From Oscillospiraceae bacterium (GTDB lineage Bacteria; Bacillota; Clostridia; Saccharofermentanales; Saccharofermentanaceae), in contig CACZMA010000004.1 of assembly GCA_902782125.1 (NCBI GenBank), positions 390,191 to 454,190 on the forward strand: 64,000 nt of DNA, in the 5' to 3' direction. The notes below the pieces were generated by a model, which worked only from the letters and a program-made list of their open reading frames with translations, made no database searches and was not told where the DNA came from. Both the position numbers and the translations under genes were made by a program. Positions within the stretch are counted from its first letter, which is position 1, and each line of letters starts with the position of its first letter. Of the stretch, positions 8,976 through 18,342 are shown piece after piece.

Positions 8976-10643
8976 TTATGCGTTCTCGCCTTCGCCGCCT
9001 TCACCAACGCCGGCATTAGGATCAGTCGTAGATTCTGTAGTAGATTCTGTAGTTGACTCAGTCGTTGATTCCGTTGTAGATTCAGTTGTTGTCTCAGAAG
9101 TCGGCTGATCATCTTCCGGAGGTTCAGTCTCAGCTGTAGTAGTTGTAGCCTCTGTTGCTGCCGTTGTAGCCTGGGTATTCTGAGCAGGGTCTGCAGTTGC
9201 AGTTGTAGCTTCAGTTGCAGCAGTCGTTGTTGTCTCTTCCGGTACAGGTGTAGGATCTTCAAGCATCTCGGAAGAAGTCTCATCGTAGATCGTAGGATCT
9301 TCAGTCGAGAGTGCTGCCGACATGATGTAGCCTTCCTTGGCATCGCCTGTAACTACCTTCTTGAAAGTCTCGTCTGTCTCTTCGGAAAGCGTTACAACAT
9401 CGCCTCTGTTGAGATAGCCGATGATCGTTGAATTAGTATCGTTCTGTGAATATACGGGCGTGTTGTCATTGATGACATAGAGGACCGAGCCGATGGTTAT
9501 CGTCTGAGTTGTCTCTTCCTGGTCGAGGTCGATGAGGTTCTTCATGTTGAATACGAGGAACATCACGCCGAAACCGAGTACGACACATCCGAGGAAGATG
9601 ACGAGCGGGATAACGATGGACATTATCTTCTCTTTCTTCTCGTTTACTACGGGCACGAAATCATCATCGCCGCCGCGGCCGGGTACGAAGCTGATGGTAT
9701 TCTCCTCTTCACCGCCCTTTGCGGCTGCACCTGCAGCGCCGCCGAAAGATGTATATGCATCCTCGGGTGACTTTGCCTTCTGCTGGGCAACTCTGCCGTC
9801 AGAATTGAGGTTGCTGCCGATAACTGCATCGCCGGGAAGCAGGAATGTCGATTCAACCTTGAGGTCAACGAATGTAAGACCTGACTTGATGCCGTAGTTT
9901 ACGGCGGAAGCAATCATCTCTTTTGCCTTGTTCTCAGTGGATACGGGCTTTGCTATGATCTGGTTGCGCATCTGGGGAGGCATCTGTCTGGAGATACCGA
10001 GACCCATAAGGAAGAGCTCATCGCCGTCCTTGAGCTTGAGGTGGATCTTCCTGTCAGCCTGAACCTGACCGTCCTGAGGCATCTTGCCCAGATACTGTGT
10101 GAGGTTCATGTTCTCGGGGTGAGTCTTCTCCTGCTCAGCGGTGATGGAACCGAGCTGTACATATCTGTGAGCAACAGTCTGCTCTTCAGTGAGGAGCATG
10201 ATGCGCTGGTCTCTGAAGAGGACAGCCTTAGTAACACCTACGTGGATAACGCGGAGGATGTCACCTTCTATTACAAGCATTGTCATAGAAGTCTTGAACT
10301 GCTGACCCTTATTGGCAGCGAAGTTGCAGACTCTTACGTTAAGCGTATTGATGACCTGATTGGAGAAACCTTCGAAGTCGAGGACCGGCTGGTTGGATGC
10401 AGCCGCAACGATCTTCTCAAGCTCGTTGTTGAGCTCAAGGTTAAGGACCGCTGCAAGGTTGTCGGGACCGATCGTCGAGAAGATAGCACAGATCTGGATA
10501 GGCGAAGTCGATCTTGCCGTTCTCAGGAACTCGTTAGGAAAATCCTCCAGTTTACGAGAGAGCGTCAGGAAGAACACATTCTCCTGAGGCATATTCTGGG
10601 CCTGGTTTGTCTCTGCAATACAAGTTGCTACTGTTTTACTCAT
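8976..10643 (-). CDS. PP2C-like pseudophosphatase with membrane helix and SH3b-like domain
   Basis: A 555-residue protein. Residues 20-265 follow the PP2C order but every usual metal-binding Asp is missing: the DGMGG region reads STIGPDN (56-62), the VGDSR region reads VGVTK (135-139), the CSDGL region reads MGLGI (213-217), and the late DN pair is absent from SGLTFVDL (254-261). LTEEQTVAHRYVQLGSIT (151-168) keeps the PP2C look. A single membrane helix spans about 341-366. An SH3b-like domain follows (385-446), then a Thr/Glu-rich tail (450-555) with repeated TTTE/TEST units. The topology should put the SH3b domain and tail outside the cell. It follows the LCP gene by 3 nt. A regulatory or scaffold role is inferred. 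Confidence 0.75.
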   Translation of the reverse strand: MSKTVATCIAETNQAQNMPQENVFFLTLSRKLEDFPNEFLRTARSTSPIQICAIFSTIGPDNLAAVLNLELNNELEKIVAAASNQPVLDFEGFSNQVINTLNVRVCNFAANKGQQFKTSMTMLVIEGDILRVIHVGVTKAVLFRDQRIMLLTEEQTVAHRYVQLGSITAEQEKTHPENMNLTQYLGKMPQDGQVQADRKIHLKLKDGDELFLMGLGISRQMPPQMRNQIIAKPVSTENKAKEMIASAVNYGIKSGLTFVDLKVESTFLLPGDAVIGSNLNSDGRVAQQKAKSPEDAYTSFGGAAGAAAKGGEEENTISFVPGRGGDDDFVPVVNEKKEKIMSIVIPLVIFLGCVVLGFGVMFLVFNMKNLIDLDQEETTQTITIGSVLYVINDNTPVYSQNDTNSTIIGYLNRGDVVTLSEETDETFKKVVTGDAKEGYIMSAALSTEDPTIYDETSSEMLEDPTPVPEETTTTAATEATTATADPAQNTQATTAATEATTTTAETEPPEDDQPTSETTTESTTESTTESTTESTTESTTDPNAGVGEGGEGENA

Positions 10644-10646
10644 AGG

Positions 10647-11750
10647 TTAAGCATCTCCCCAAATAAAATCATATAATAACTGTTTCTGAGTTTCAAAGTC
10701 AATTATCATCATCCACGGATTACTTTGAACGGAATACAGTCCGTCAGCAGGAACGCGGTATTCCTGAATATTATCAAGGCCTCCCAGCGCATTTGTTGCA
10801 ACACGCATAAGGTCCATTGATACCATGTTGGTCTCGAAGACTCCGGCGGAGTCATTAAGGAGCATGAGCTGGGACACATAATTCATCTTGCTCACCTTCG
10901 TCATCATCGCCATGGCTACCGTCCTCTGGCGGGATGTTCTTACGAAGTCCGAATCAAGATATCTGATCCTGGCCCAGCCCGTAGCCTGCGTACCGTCAAG
11001 ATTCTGAAGGCCGCTGGTCGTAAGGAGCGGAGAATCCGTGCCGTTAAGGGCATTGATCTCCTGTATATAAGGATTGGCGTATTTTACTTCCTCGGGTGCG
11101 ACATCGATCTCAACACCGCCGACAAGGTCGATGAGTTCAGCCGAACTGCCGAAGTCGAGCATTACGAATCTCTGTATATCAAGACCGAAATTCCTGTTGA
11201 TGGTATTGATCATCAGCCCGACACCGCCGTAAGCATATGCGGCATTGAGCTTATCCAGTTTGGTGGAAGCCGTCTCGTCGGTATCGCCGATATAAACGCC
11301 GGTATCTCTCATGAGTGATATGAGCTTCACCGTTCCCGCTTTCTTATTAATGGACACGATGATCATGGCATCTGTCCTGCACTTATAGTCATCGGTTCCT
11401 CTCGAATCGACACCGAAAACAAGTATATTCTCAACATCGGGATCGATCTGCTCGACCTTGATTATCGGATGCTCCGGGTCATAATAGAGCCTTGTGTGGC
11501 CGCCTGCCGACCAGGGCGACGTGACATCACCGCCGGTCGTGCTCATATCCGCACTTAAGACCATGGTCTCGTACTCTTCCTCGGAAACTATCGGGATGGC
11601 AACATATGTGCCGCCGAAGATCCATACAAAATACAGAGCAGCACCCACGACAAAACCGAGGATGCCGAGTATGCATCTTACAAAATATTTCATGGCTTTA
11701 GATTTCTTCTTTGTCTGAACAAAAGAAGAATCCGAGCTCTTTTTACTCAT
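10647..11750 (-). CDS. LytR-CpsA-Psr (LCP) family wall-polymer transferase
   Basis: A 367-residue type II membrane protein: basic N-terminus, one helix (about 25-50), then an extracellular LCP domain. Conserved pieces are FGVDSRGTDDYKCRTDAMII (about 112-131), LISLMRDTGV and RIRYLDSDFVRTSRQRTV, which supply the Asp and Arg residues that hold the lipid pyrophosphate. LCP enzymes move undecaprenyl-linked glycopolymers onto peptidoglycan. It is cotranscribed with the phosphatase-like gene downstream. Which polymer it handles is not visible. Confidence 0.92.
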   Translation of the reverse strand: MSKKSSDSSFVQTKKKSKAMKYFVRCILGILGFVVGAALYFVWIFGGTYVAIPIVSEEEYETMVLSADMSTTGGDVTSPWSAGGHTRLYYDPEHPIIKVEQIDPDVENILVFGVDSRGTDDYKCRTDAMIIVSINKKAGTVKLISLMRDTGVYIGDTDETASTKLDKLNAAYAYGGVGLMINTINRNFGLDIQRFVMLDFGSSAELIDLVGGVEIDVAPEEVKYANPYIQEINALNGTDSPLLTTSGLQNLDGTQATGWARIRYLDSDFVRTSRQRTVAMAMMTKVSKMNYVSQLMLLNDSAGVFETNMVSMDLMRVATNALGGLDNIQEYRVPADGLYSVQSNPWMMIIDFETQKQLLYDFIWGDA

Positions 11751-11788
11751 AATTTAACTCCATCATTAAGGGCCTTAATGCACCACGT

Positions 11789-11816
11789 ATTATAACATCA
11801 AATTGTAATTTTCCAA
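11789..11816 (-). promoter_or_regulatory. Probable promoter of the LCP operon
   Basis: On the minus strand TTGGAA (11811-11816) and a perfect TATAAT (11789-11794) are 16 nt apart, 38 nt before the LCP start codon. Confidence 0.6.
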
Positions 11817-11876
11817 CACATAGAGAATTTATAAAGAATGTTATACTCAAATTAAGTTTTATAGCGAGGTATTACT

Positions 11877-13067
11877 ATGAAAACAAAAAAATTACTTTCA
11901 GCGATGCTCATTCTGACACTTGCATTCCCCTTTGCAGCATGCAAGAAGGAAGAGACTCCTGAGACAACAACTATTACGACCGTCATGGCTTCAGAACCTT
12001 CTGAGACGACCACGACTGAAGCTACGACAACAACAGAGACAGAACCCCAGCTCTATGATCCCGATCTTCCGTATGGCCTGAACCCCATTACAGGCGTTCA
12101 GGATATGGATCTTGAGAATGTCGGCAACAAGCCTATCACCATCGTTGTAAACAATGTTTATGCGGCTATGCCCCAGAGAGGCGTATCCGATGCAGACGCC
12201 ATCTTCGAGTATGAGACAGAGGGCGGTATCTCCCGTCTGCTCTGCGTTTTCGCTGATGTTAACACGATTCCCGAGATCGGTTCCCTCAGAAGTGCCCGTG
12301 TCGTAACGGCAAACCTCTCCGCAGGTCTTGGTGCGATCTTTGTTCACTTCGGACGTGAGGCAAGAGTTGTATCCTACTTCTCCAACAACAACATCGTTCA
12401 CATCGACGGTAACTATCTGTGCGCAGGCAAGTACAGTTCTTCCGACTATGAAGACGGTTATGTTGATCTCCCCGGCAGCACATTCTTCTGGAGAGACAAG
12501 GACTGGGCAAGCAAGAGAGCCATCGAGCACACGGCAGTATCTGACGGTACCCACATCAAGGAAGCGCTCGAATACAAGGGCATCGATCTCTCCTGCGGCG
12601 AAGACGAGGCACCCATGATGTTCAATTTCGTTCCCGACAATTCAAAGGATATCGAGAATGCAACAGAGACATGCTCTGCCATCAACGTTTACTTCTCAGC
12701 TTCCAATGACGACGCATACTTCGAGTACAACGAAGGTGACGGTCTCTACTACAAGAGCCAGTACGGCGATCCTCAGATCGACGAGAACAACGGCAACCAG
12801 ATCGCAGTAACCAACGTATTCGTACTCTATGTAAGAGTTGCTCTTGCAGACGATAACTACCGTACAGACTACTTCTTCGAAGAAGGCGGTTCCGGTTACT
12901 ACATCTGCGATGGCAAGATCATCAACGTAACATGGACAAAGACAGACGTTCATGAGCCCATCAAGATCTACAACGAAGACGGCGAAGAAGTTGAAGTCAA
13001 TCGCGGCAAGTCCTATATCTGCCTCGTAAGATCCAGCAACGCTGATAAGACAGACATCTACGAGTAA
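11877..13067 (+). CDS. DUF3048 domain lipoprotein
   Basis: A 396-residue exported lipoprotein. The signal peptide ends in a lipobox at AFPFAACKK (Cys about 22). A Thr/Glu-rich linker (about 26-57) precedes a DUF3048 domain with the marks NPITGVQDMDLENVGNKP, ADAIFEYETEGGISRLL, GSLRSAR and IFVHFGREARVVS. The Bacillus relative is YerB, of unknown role. A GAGG lies 10 nt before the ATG. It stands alone, divergent from the LCP operon and ending at a strong terminator. The Thr/Glu linker resembles those in the proteins at 8976 and 50811. Confidence 0.88.
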   Translation: MKTKKLLSAMLILTLAFPFAACKKEETPETTTITTVMASEPSETTTTEATTTTETEPQLYDPDLPYGLNPITGVQDMDLENVGNKPITIVVNNVYAAMPQRGVSDADAIFEYETEGGISRLLCVFADVNTIPEIGSLRSARVVTANLSAGLGAIFVHFGREARVVSYFSNNNIVHIDGNYLCAGKYSSSDYEDGYVDLPGSTFFWRDKDWASKRAIEHTAVSDGTHIKEALEYKGIDLSCGEDEAPMMFNFVPDNSKDIENATETCSAINVYFSASNDDAYFEYNEGDGLYYKSQYGDPQIDENNGNQIAVTNVFVLYVRVALADDNYRTDYFFEEGGSGYYICDGKIINVTWTKTDVHEPIKIYNEDGEEVEVNRGKSYICLVRSSNADKTDIYE

Positions 13068-13090
13068 TCGTTCGGACAATTGAATCACTT

Positions 13091-13120
13091 AAGACCCGGG
13101 TTCAATTCCCGGGTCTTTTT
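13091..13120 (+). terminator. Terminator of the DUF3048 gene
   Basis: AAGACCCGGG and CCCGGGTCTT form a perfect 10-bp stem with loop TTCAATT and end in a T run. Confidence 0.93.
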
Positions 13121-13143
13121 ATCGCAGCAGTCAGGCAGTAATA

Positions 13144-13168
13144 AACCCCTGAAGACTCTTCAGGGGTT
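13144..13168 (-). terminator. Terminator of the GH9 gene
   Basis: AACCCCTGAAG and CTTCAGGGGTT form an 11-bp hairpin; on the minus strand it follows the GH9 stop and is trailed by TTTATT. Confidence 0.85.
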
Positions 13169-13194
13169 CAATGTAAAGTCAGTTGTGTAAGACT

Positions 13195-15507
13195 TTATGC
13201 AAGCTCAGCCGACATGATGTAGATCAGCGGAGAGTTCCAGTAGACTGTAACTTCGTTGGTCGAATAGCTCTGAGAACTGTCAACGTAGCACATGGAAGGT
13301 GCCTCATCAGCAAGAACCATCTGGGCATAAGGATCAGCAAGTTCTGCGCAGGCACCGCCTACGAGCATACCGGGCATACAGACACCCATGGCCTGTGAAG
13401 GTCTGTGGTGAGTATCAGAAGGGCTGAATGTGCCGTAACCGGTAACGAAGCAATAACCCATCGCATTTGCGCCGAGCAGATAATCAAGCTCATAGCTTGC
13501 CGCAGTCTTATACTTAGTCGCATCAGCACCTTCGGAGACATTGGCTGCCATATAGAGGATCATGCCGTTGTTGGCGATTCCCATGTTGGAACCCCAGTAA
13601 TAGTTGGTTCCGAGGCTCTGCTTGTAAGCATCCTGAGAAGCCAATGAGATTAGCTTGTCAGCTTCTGCAAGAAGTCTCGCCTTAGCGGTCTCTGCAAGGT
13701 CAGTCTTGGACTTGGCAAGATCATACTCGGCATACATACCTACATCGAGCCATCCGAGTCCGTCTACGAATTCACCGTTCCAGGCATTCTGGATAAAGTC
13801 GGCATAAACCGAAGCGTCAGAAGCTTCTGCGCCCGTAACGCCTGCCTGGCAAGCGAGATAGAGCTCTGCCGCTGCCCAGGTCTTCTCATCAAGAGCATTG
13901 GGATCCGGATACTCACCTGTATCCATTCCCTCAGGGTTGATGAATCCTGTCGTATCTTCGATGTCTGCGATATAAGCCCAGGCCTTTACCGCTGCTTCAT
14001 AACAGGAAGCCGAGAAGTCTGCATCGATATCCTTGTAGACAACTGAAGCCTTAGCCATGACTGCAGCAAAATCAGCAGTTGCAGTGGTTGAGATTGGAGC
14101 GATGACAAGTTCCTCGGTATCTTCTTCAGGCATCACCATGCCGCAGAAGACCATACCGGTTACCTTGTGATATACGCCGCCGGATTCCTCATCCTGCATC
14201 TTGAGCATCCACTCGAGCTCATACCTCGCCTCATCGAGAAGATCAGGAACTCCGTTGCCGCTCTCGGGAAGTCCCAAGTCATCAGCCTTTACCCCGTAAT
14301 CTTCGTACGTCACGAGAAGGTCAGCGACTGCTTTCGCGCCGGATACGACATACTTTCCGTAGTCGCCTGCATCGTGCCAGCCGCCGGAGACATCCTTGGT
14401 CTGGTTCGTGCCGTAGATTACTGCTTCTTCAGTGTGGCATGCACCGTGAGCAAAGTCACCTGCGATCGCAGGATCGAGTTCAGTGCCGCAGCGCTGTCTG
14501 TAGAGCATGAGAACGACATCACTGTAGATGTCATCATATACATCAGTACCGATCTTGAATGTATACGAAGAACCGGCATTCGTGTAGATATAGTAAGTAC
14601 CGGGATCCGTAACCTCGGAGAAGTCTCCTTTTGCAACGTTCATCTGGCTTGCAGGATCGTAGTTGGCACCGCCGACAGCACCGCCAAGCTTACCCTGGTA
14701 CACAACAAGACCTGTATCGTTATTAACAACATAGAAATCCTCGAGGTCCGCATCTGTCTTCACGAATACAGTCTTCGTATCCTCCGGGAGGTATCCGATC
14801 TGATTGACGTTTACGTTCAGATAAGTGGGAAGCATAGCCACGGTCTGGGCATTCTCGGCATCCTTGATGACAAGCTTGATGTTGTCGATATAGACTTTGT
14901 GGCTGCCCGGATCTTCTGTCATGTCATCCATCTTACCCATATTGAATACGAGTCTGGGTGCGGGATCCGAAGTCTCTTCCATAGTAAAGTCGACCGAGAA
15001 ATTAGTTACTTCGGGACCTATCTGGATGTACTCACCCTGATATGCATGATAGTCGCCGCCGTTGAGCTGCAGACGGTATTCGATCTGTCTGTCGATATCG
15101 GAATAGATATCGAAGCTGTATGTGTACTCGCACCCCTCAGCGAGCTCGAATCCGTCCCAGTATGCCTGGTTCGCATAATCCTTCTTGCCGCAGCTCGCAA
15201 TCGAGCAGACGAGCATTCCGTCCTCGGCCTCAAGTGTCAGATCACCGCCGTCAGTGAATACCGTAAATCCGTCGACATCGTTATCATCGAAATTGATATC
15301 AACGACAGCCTGGTCTTCAGCAAGACCTGCGTCCTCTCCGCTGGATACCTGCGGAGCATTGTCTTCAAGCGTTGCAGCAGGTTTCTCGGCCTGCTTGCCT
15401 ACCATCGGACCTCTGAATCCCTCAGGCTTCATCAGAGCACAACTGCTCATGACAAAAGAAGCCGCAAGGACCAGCGAGATCGCTGTAATCGCATTTGCCT
15501 TCTTCAT
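13195..15507 (-). CDS. Secreted GH9 endoglucanase with CBM4/9-like and Ig-like domains
   Basis: A 770-residue cellulase-type glycoside hydrolase. I start at 15507, where TAGGAG lies upstream and the protein opens MKKANAITAISLV, a signal peptide with a possible lipobox before Cys about 23. After a linker comes a beta-rich region like CBM4/9 (about 70-220), then the CelD-type Ig-like module (NVNQIGYLPED onward, about 235-315). The catalytic domain carries GGWHDAGDYGKYV with both Asp residues, the FSPSDTHHRPSQAMG signature and the terminal YSTNEVTVYWNSPLIYI with the catalytic Glu. All key residues are present. It likely cleaves beta-1,4-glucan outside the cell; no dockerin is seen. It stands alone between terminators. 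Confidence 0.94.
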   Translation of the reverse strand: MKKANAITAISLVLAASFVMSSCALMKPEGFRGPMVGKQAEKPAATLEDNAPQVSSGEDAGLAEDQAVVDINFDDNDVDGFTVFTDGGDLTLEAEDGMLVCSIASCGKKDYANQAYWDGFELAEGCEYTYSFDIYSDIDRQIEYRLQLNGGDYHAYQGEYIQIGPEVTNFSVDFTMEETSDPAPRLVFNMGKMDDMTEDPGSHKVYIDNIKLVIKDAENAQTVAMLPTYLNVNVNQIGYLPEDTKTVFVKTDADLEDFYVVNNDTGLVVYQGKLGGAVGGANYDPASQMNVAKGDFSEVTDPGTYYIYTNAGSSYTFKIGTDVYDDIYSDVVLMLYRQRCGTELDPAIAGDFAHGACHTEEAVIYGTNQTKDVSGGWHDAGDYGKYVVSGAKAVADLLVTYEDYGVKADDLGLPESGNGVPDLLDEARYELEWMLKMQDEESGGVYHKVTGMVFCGMVMPEEDTEELVIAPISTTATADFAAVMAKASVVYKDIDADFSASCYEAAVKAWAYIADIEDTTGFINPEGMDTGEYPDPNALDEKTWAAAELYLACQAGVTGAEASDASVYADFIQNAWNGEFVDGLGWLDVGMYAEYDLAKSKTDLAETAKARLLAEADKLISLASQDAYKQSLGTNYYWGSNMGIANNGMILYMAANVSEGADATKYKTAASYELDYLLGANAMGYCFVTGYGTFSPSDTHHRPSQAMGVCMPGMLVGGACAELADPYAQMVLADEAPSMCYVDSSQSYSTNEVTVYWNSPLIYIMSAELA

Positions 15508-15597
15508 ATAAACACTCCTAAAGTTTAATAATACAAATATATAGTCTCGCAGTGCATTATTCAATCTGAAAGGAGCATCGCAGGCAAAAACTTACAT

Positions 15598-15631
15598 AAA
15601 AAGACCGTCCGCAGGATAATCCCGCGGACGG
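15598..15631 (-). terminator. Terminator of gdhA
   Basis: CCGTCCGC (15605-15612) and GCGGACGG (15624-15631) pair perfectly; on the minus strand the hairpin is followed by TCTTTTTAT. Confidence 0.88.
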
Positions 15632-15658
15632 CATGGAATTCAGTCTGTTCTGATCCTA

Positions 15659-17047
<1,389 letters not shown>

Positions 17048-17133
17048 TCAATTTTGCAAGTTGCGAAAGCAAAAAATTCATTTTTGAGCCAAATTAACTC
17101 TATCGGTTAGTCTTGGCAAAACTCAACGGACAT

Positions 17134-17162
17134 ATATTAGTACAACTTATTTAGTTGTGCAA
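17134..17162 (-). promoter_or_regulatory. Probable promoter of gdhA
   Basis: Minus-strand TTGCAC (17157-17162) and TATAAT-like TAATAT (17134-17139) are 17 nt apart. The leader to the gdhA start is about 105 nt, long enough for control, but I see no recognisable riboswitch. Confidence 0.55.
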
Positions 17163-17215
17163 CAGAAAATTTGATAATGAAAGTTCGAGTTGTTAATCCT
17201 TCATTTTGAGCAGGA

Positions 17216-17695
17216 TCACAAAGTAGTATCGGATACCGTGGATGTAGGCGAAGTAAGCTGACCTGCAATCCCGGTCTCAGTAGCGGGCTTATTGGAACTG
17301 AACGGGTCGTTCTTAAGGAAGTCAGACATCGAATCTACTCCGAACATCTGGCTTAACTCACCGTAGTTGATCATCTCAGTAAACCTGTTGACCGATATGA
17401 AAAGCAGCAAAAGGAATATAAGTGCGAGAAGGCCTCTGCGCAGGATTATCATATGTCTCTCCGCATTGAACTTGGCATCGACCTGAGCCTTTGTCGTATA
17501 TCCGACAAGGACATAGACCTTATTGATGTCTTTACGAGGGGGACGGTTCCTGATTTCATTGACCTTACGCCTTACGAATCTGACGAACCTGGAAGGCAGT
17601 CCCTTGAAGTATCTGACGGTAGCCTTAGCAGAAGACTTCGTAAAAGCCTTTACCGTATCCATGAAGTCTGATGCCGCACTGCCGTTGTTACTCAT
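17216..17695 (-). CDS. Unknown single-helix membrane protein downstream of a LexA box
   Basis: A 159-residue protein I do not recognise. Residues 1-80 are soluble and strongly basic (FVRFVRRKVNEIRNRPPRK), one membrane helix lies at about 85-103 (GLLALIFLLLLFISVNRF), and the last 55 residues are polar and rich in Ser/Thr, probably outside. AGGAGG precedes the ATG. It lies 51 nt after the gene at 17747; that gap holds the perfect inverted repeat TTATATCA/TGATATAA and a possible TATAAT. The location opposite lexA recalls the SOS division inhibitor yneA of Bacillus, but no LysM domain is present, so a similar role is only a hypothesis. Confidence 0.65.
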   Translation of the reverse strand: MSNNGSAASDFMDTVKAFTKSSAKATVRYFKGLPSRFVRFVRRKVNEIRNRPPRKDINKVYVLVGYTTKAQVDAKFNAERHMIILRRGLLALIFLLLLFISVNRFTEMINYGELSQMFGVDSMSDFLKNDPFSSNKPATETGIAGQLTSPTSTVSDTTL

Positions 17696-17746
17696 GCAAC
17701 CTCCTCAAAGTTCACGGTAATTATATCATTATTCTTCCTGATATAA

Positions 17747-18253
17747 CTATTTGTTTGCTTCCTGTTCCCTGCACCTGACTATCAGCATCTGTATGGCTTT
17801 CTGTTTGATCCTGTAGTAAGTGGATCGGCTCATGAAAAGCTGTACACGGACTTCTTCAGGATCAAGGCACTTAAAATATGTAAGATACAGTACTGCTGAC
17901 ATGTTAAGCGGCAGTGATACCATGCAGGTAAAAAGACGCATGGCCTCCTTCCTCTTCTGAACGATCTCGGCATAATGCTTCTCGATCTTCTTGACGAAGA
18001 TATCGTAGCCTTCAGAGAAATGGATCATATAGTCGGACATATCCGAAGTTCCGGCCGGGATGTAGGCTGTATCGGTAACCTTCGCTCCCGAATAGTATTT
18101 GGCATATATCTCCATAAGGTTTACTTTCTTGTCTTCATATAATCTGCAGAGCTTTACGAAGAAATCAGTCTCGTCATCACCTGATCCGTTGAGATCCTTG
18201 TTAAGGTTCTTAAGTCTCTGAACCATTGTTTTATATTCTTCCTTATTAATCAT
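17747..18253 (-). CDS. Sigma-region-4-like/ArpU-like regulator, divergent from lexA
   Basis: A 168-residue, largely helical protein. The C-terminal 45 residues (MVSLPLNMSAVLYLTYFKCL, then DPEEVRVQLFMSRSTYYRIK) look like a helix-turn-helix of the sigma-70 region 4 or ArpU/DUF1492 type, with SRSTYYRIK as the recognition helix. The N-terminal part matches nothing I know. AAAGGAGG lies 5 nt before the ATG. The start is about 20 nt from a perfect 16-bp LexA-type palindrome shared with lexA, so SOS control is likely. Its target is unknown. Confidence 0.7.
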   Translation of the reverse strand: MINKEEYKTMVQRLKNLNKDLNGSGDDETDFFVKLCRLYEDKKVNLMEIYAKYYSGAKVTDTAYIPAGTSDMSDYMIHFSEGYDIFVKKIEKHYAEIVQKRKEAMRLFTCMVSLPLNMSAVLYLTYFKCLDPEEVRVQLFMSRSTYYRIKQKAIQMLIVRCREQEANK

Positions 18254-18272
18254 GTTTTCCTCCTTTCACGTA

Positions 18273-18288
18273 TCAAACATATGTTTGA
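18273..18288. promoter_or_regulatory. LexA box 1, shared by divergent genes
   Basis: TCAAACATATGTTTGA is a perfect 16-bp palindrome close to the Firmicute LexA consensus CGAACATATGTTCG. It overlaps the lexA -35 hexamer and lies 20 nt from the start of the opposite gene. Confidence 0.8.
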
Positions 18289-18312
18289 CACTAACCCATA
18301 GTGTGATATCAT
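18285..18312 (+). promoter_or_regulatory. lexA promoter
   Basis: A perfect TTGACA (18285-18290), a 16-nt spacer and TATCAT (18307-18312). The -35 lies inside LexA box 1, which fits autorepression. Confidence 0.75.
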
Positions 18313-18317
18313 AAAAT

Positions 18318-18331
18318 CGAAAGTTTGTTCG
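18318..18331. promoter_or_regulatory. LexA box 2, at the lexA start region
   Basis: CGAAAGTTTGTTCG matches CGAAC-N4-GTTCG with one change. It ends where the ribosome binding site GGGAGG begins, so bound LexA would cover the transcription start of its own gene. Confidence 0.65.
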
Positions 18332-18342
18332 GGAGGTATCTT

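Noticed and set aside
8903..9343. Gln/Leu-rich frame opposite or alternative to the Thr/Glu tail
   Set aside because: It arises from reading the ACT/GAA repeats in another frame; no start site and extreme composition.
14167..15528. Long open frame antisense to the GH9 gene (453 codons)
   Set aside because: The opposite strand encodes all GH9 catalytic motifs; this frame has no recognisable domain.
17134..17162. Third copy of the TAGTA-N9-TACTA operator at gdhA
   Set aside because: The left half TAGTA is present but the right half reads TAGTT in the same orientation, so there is no dyad; only promoter similarity remains.
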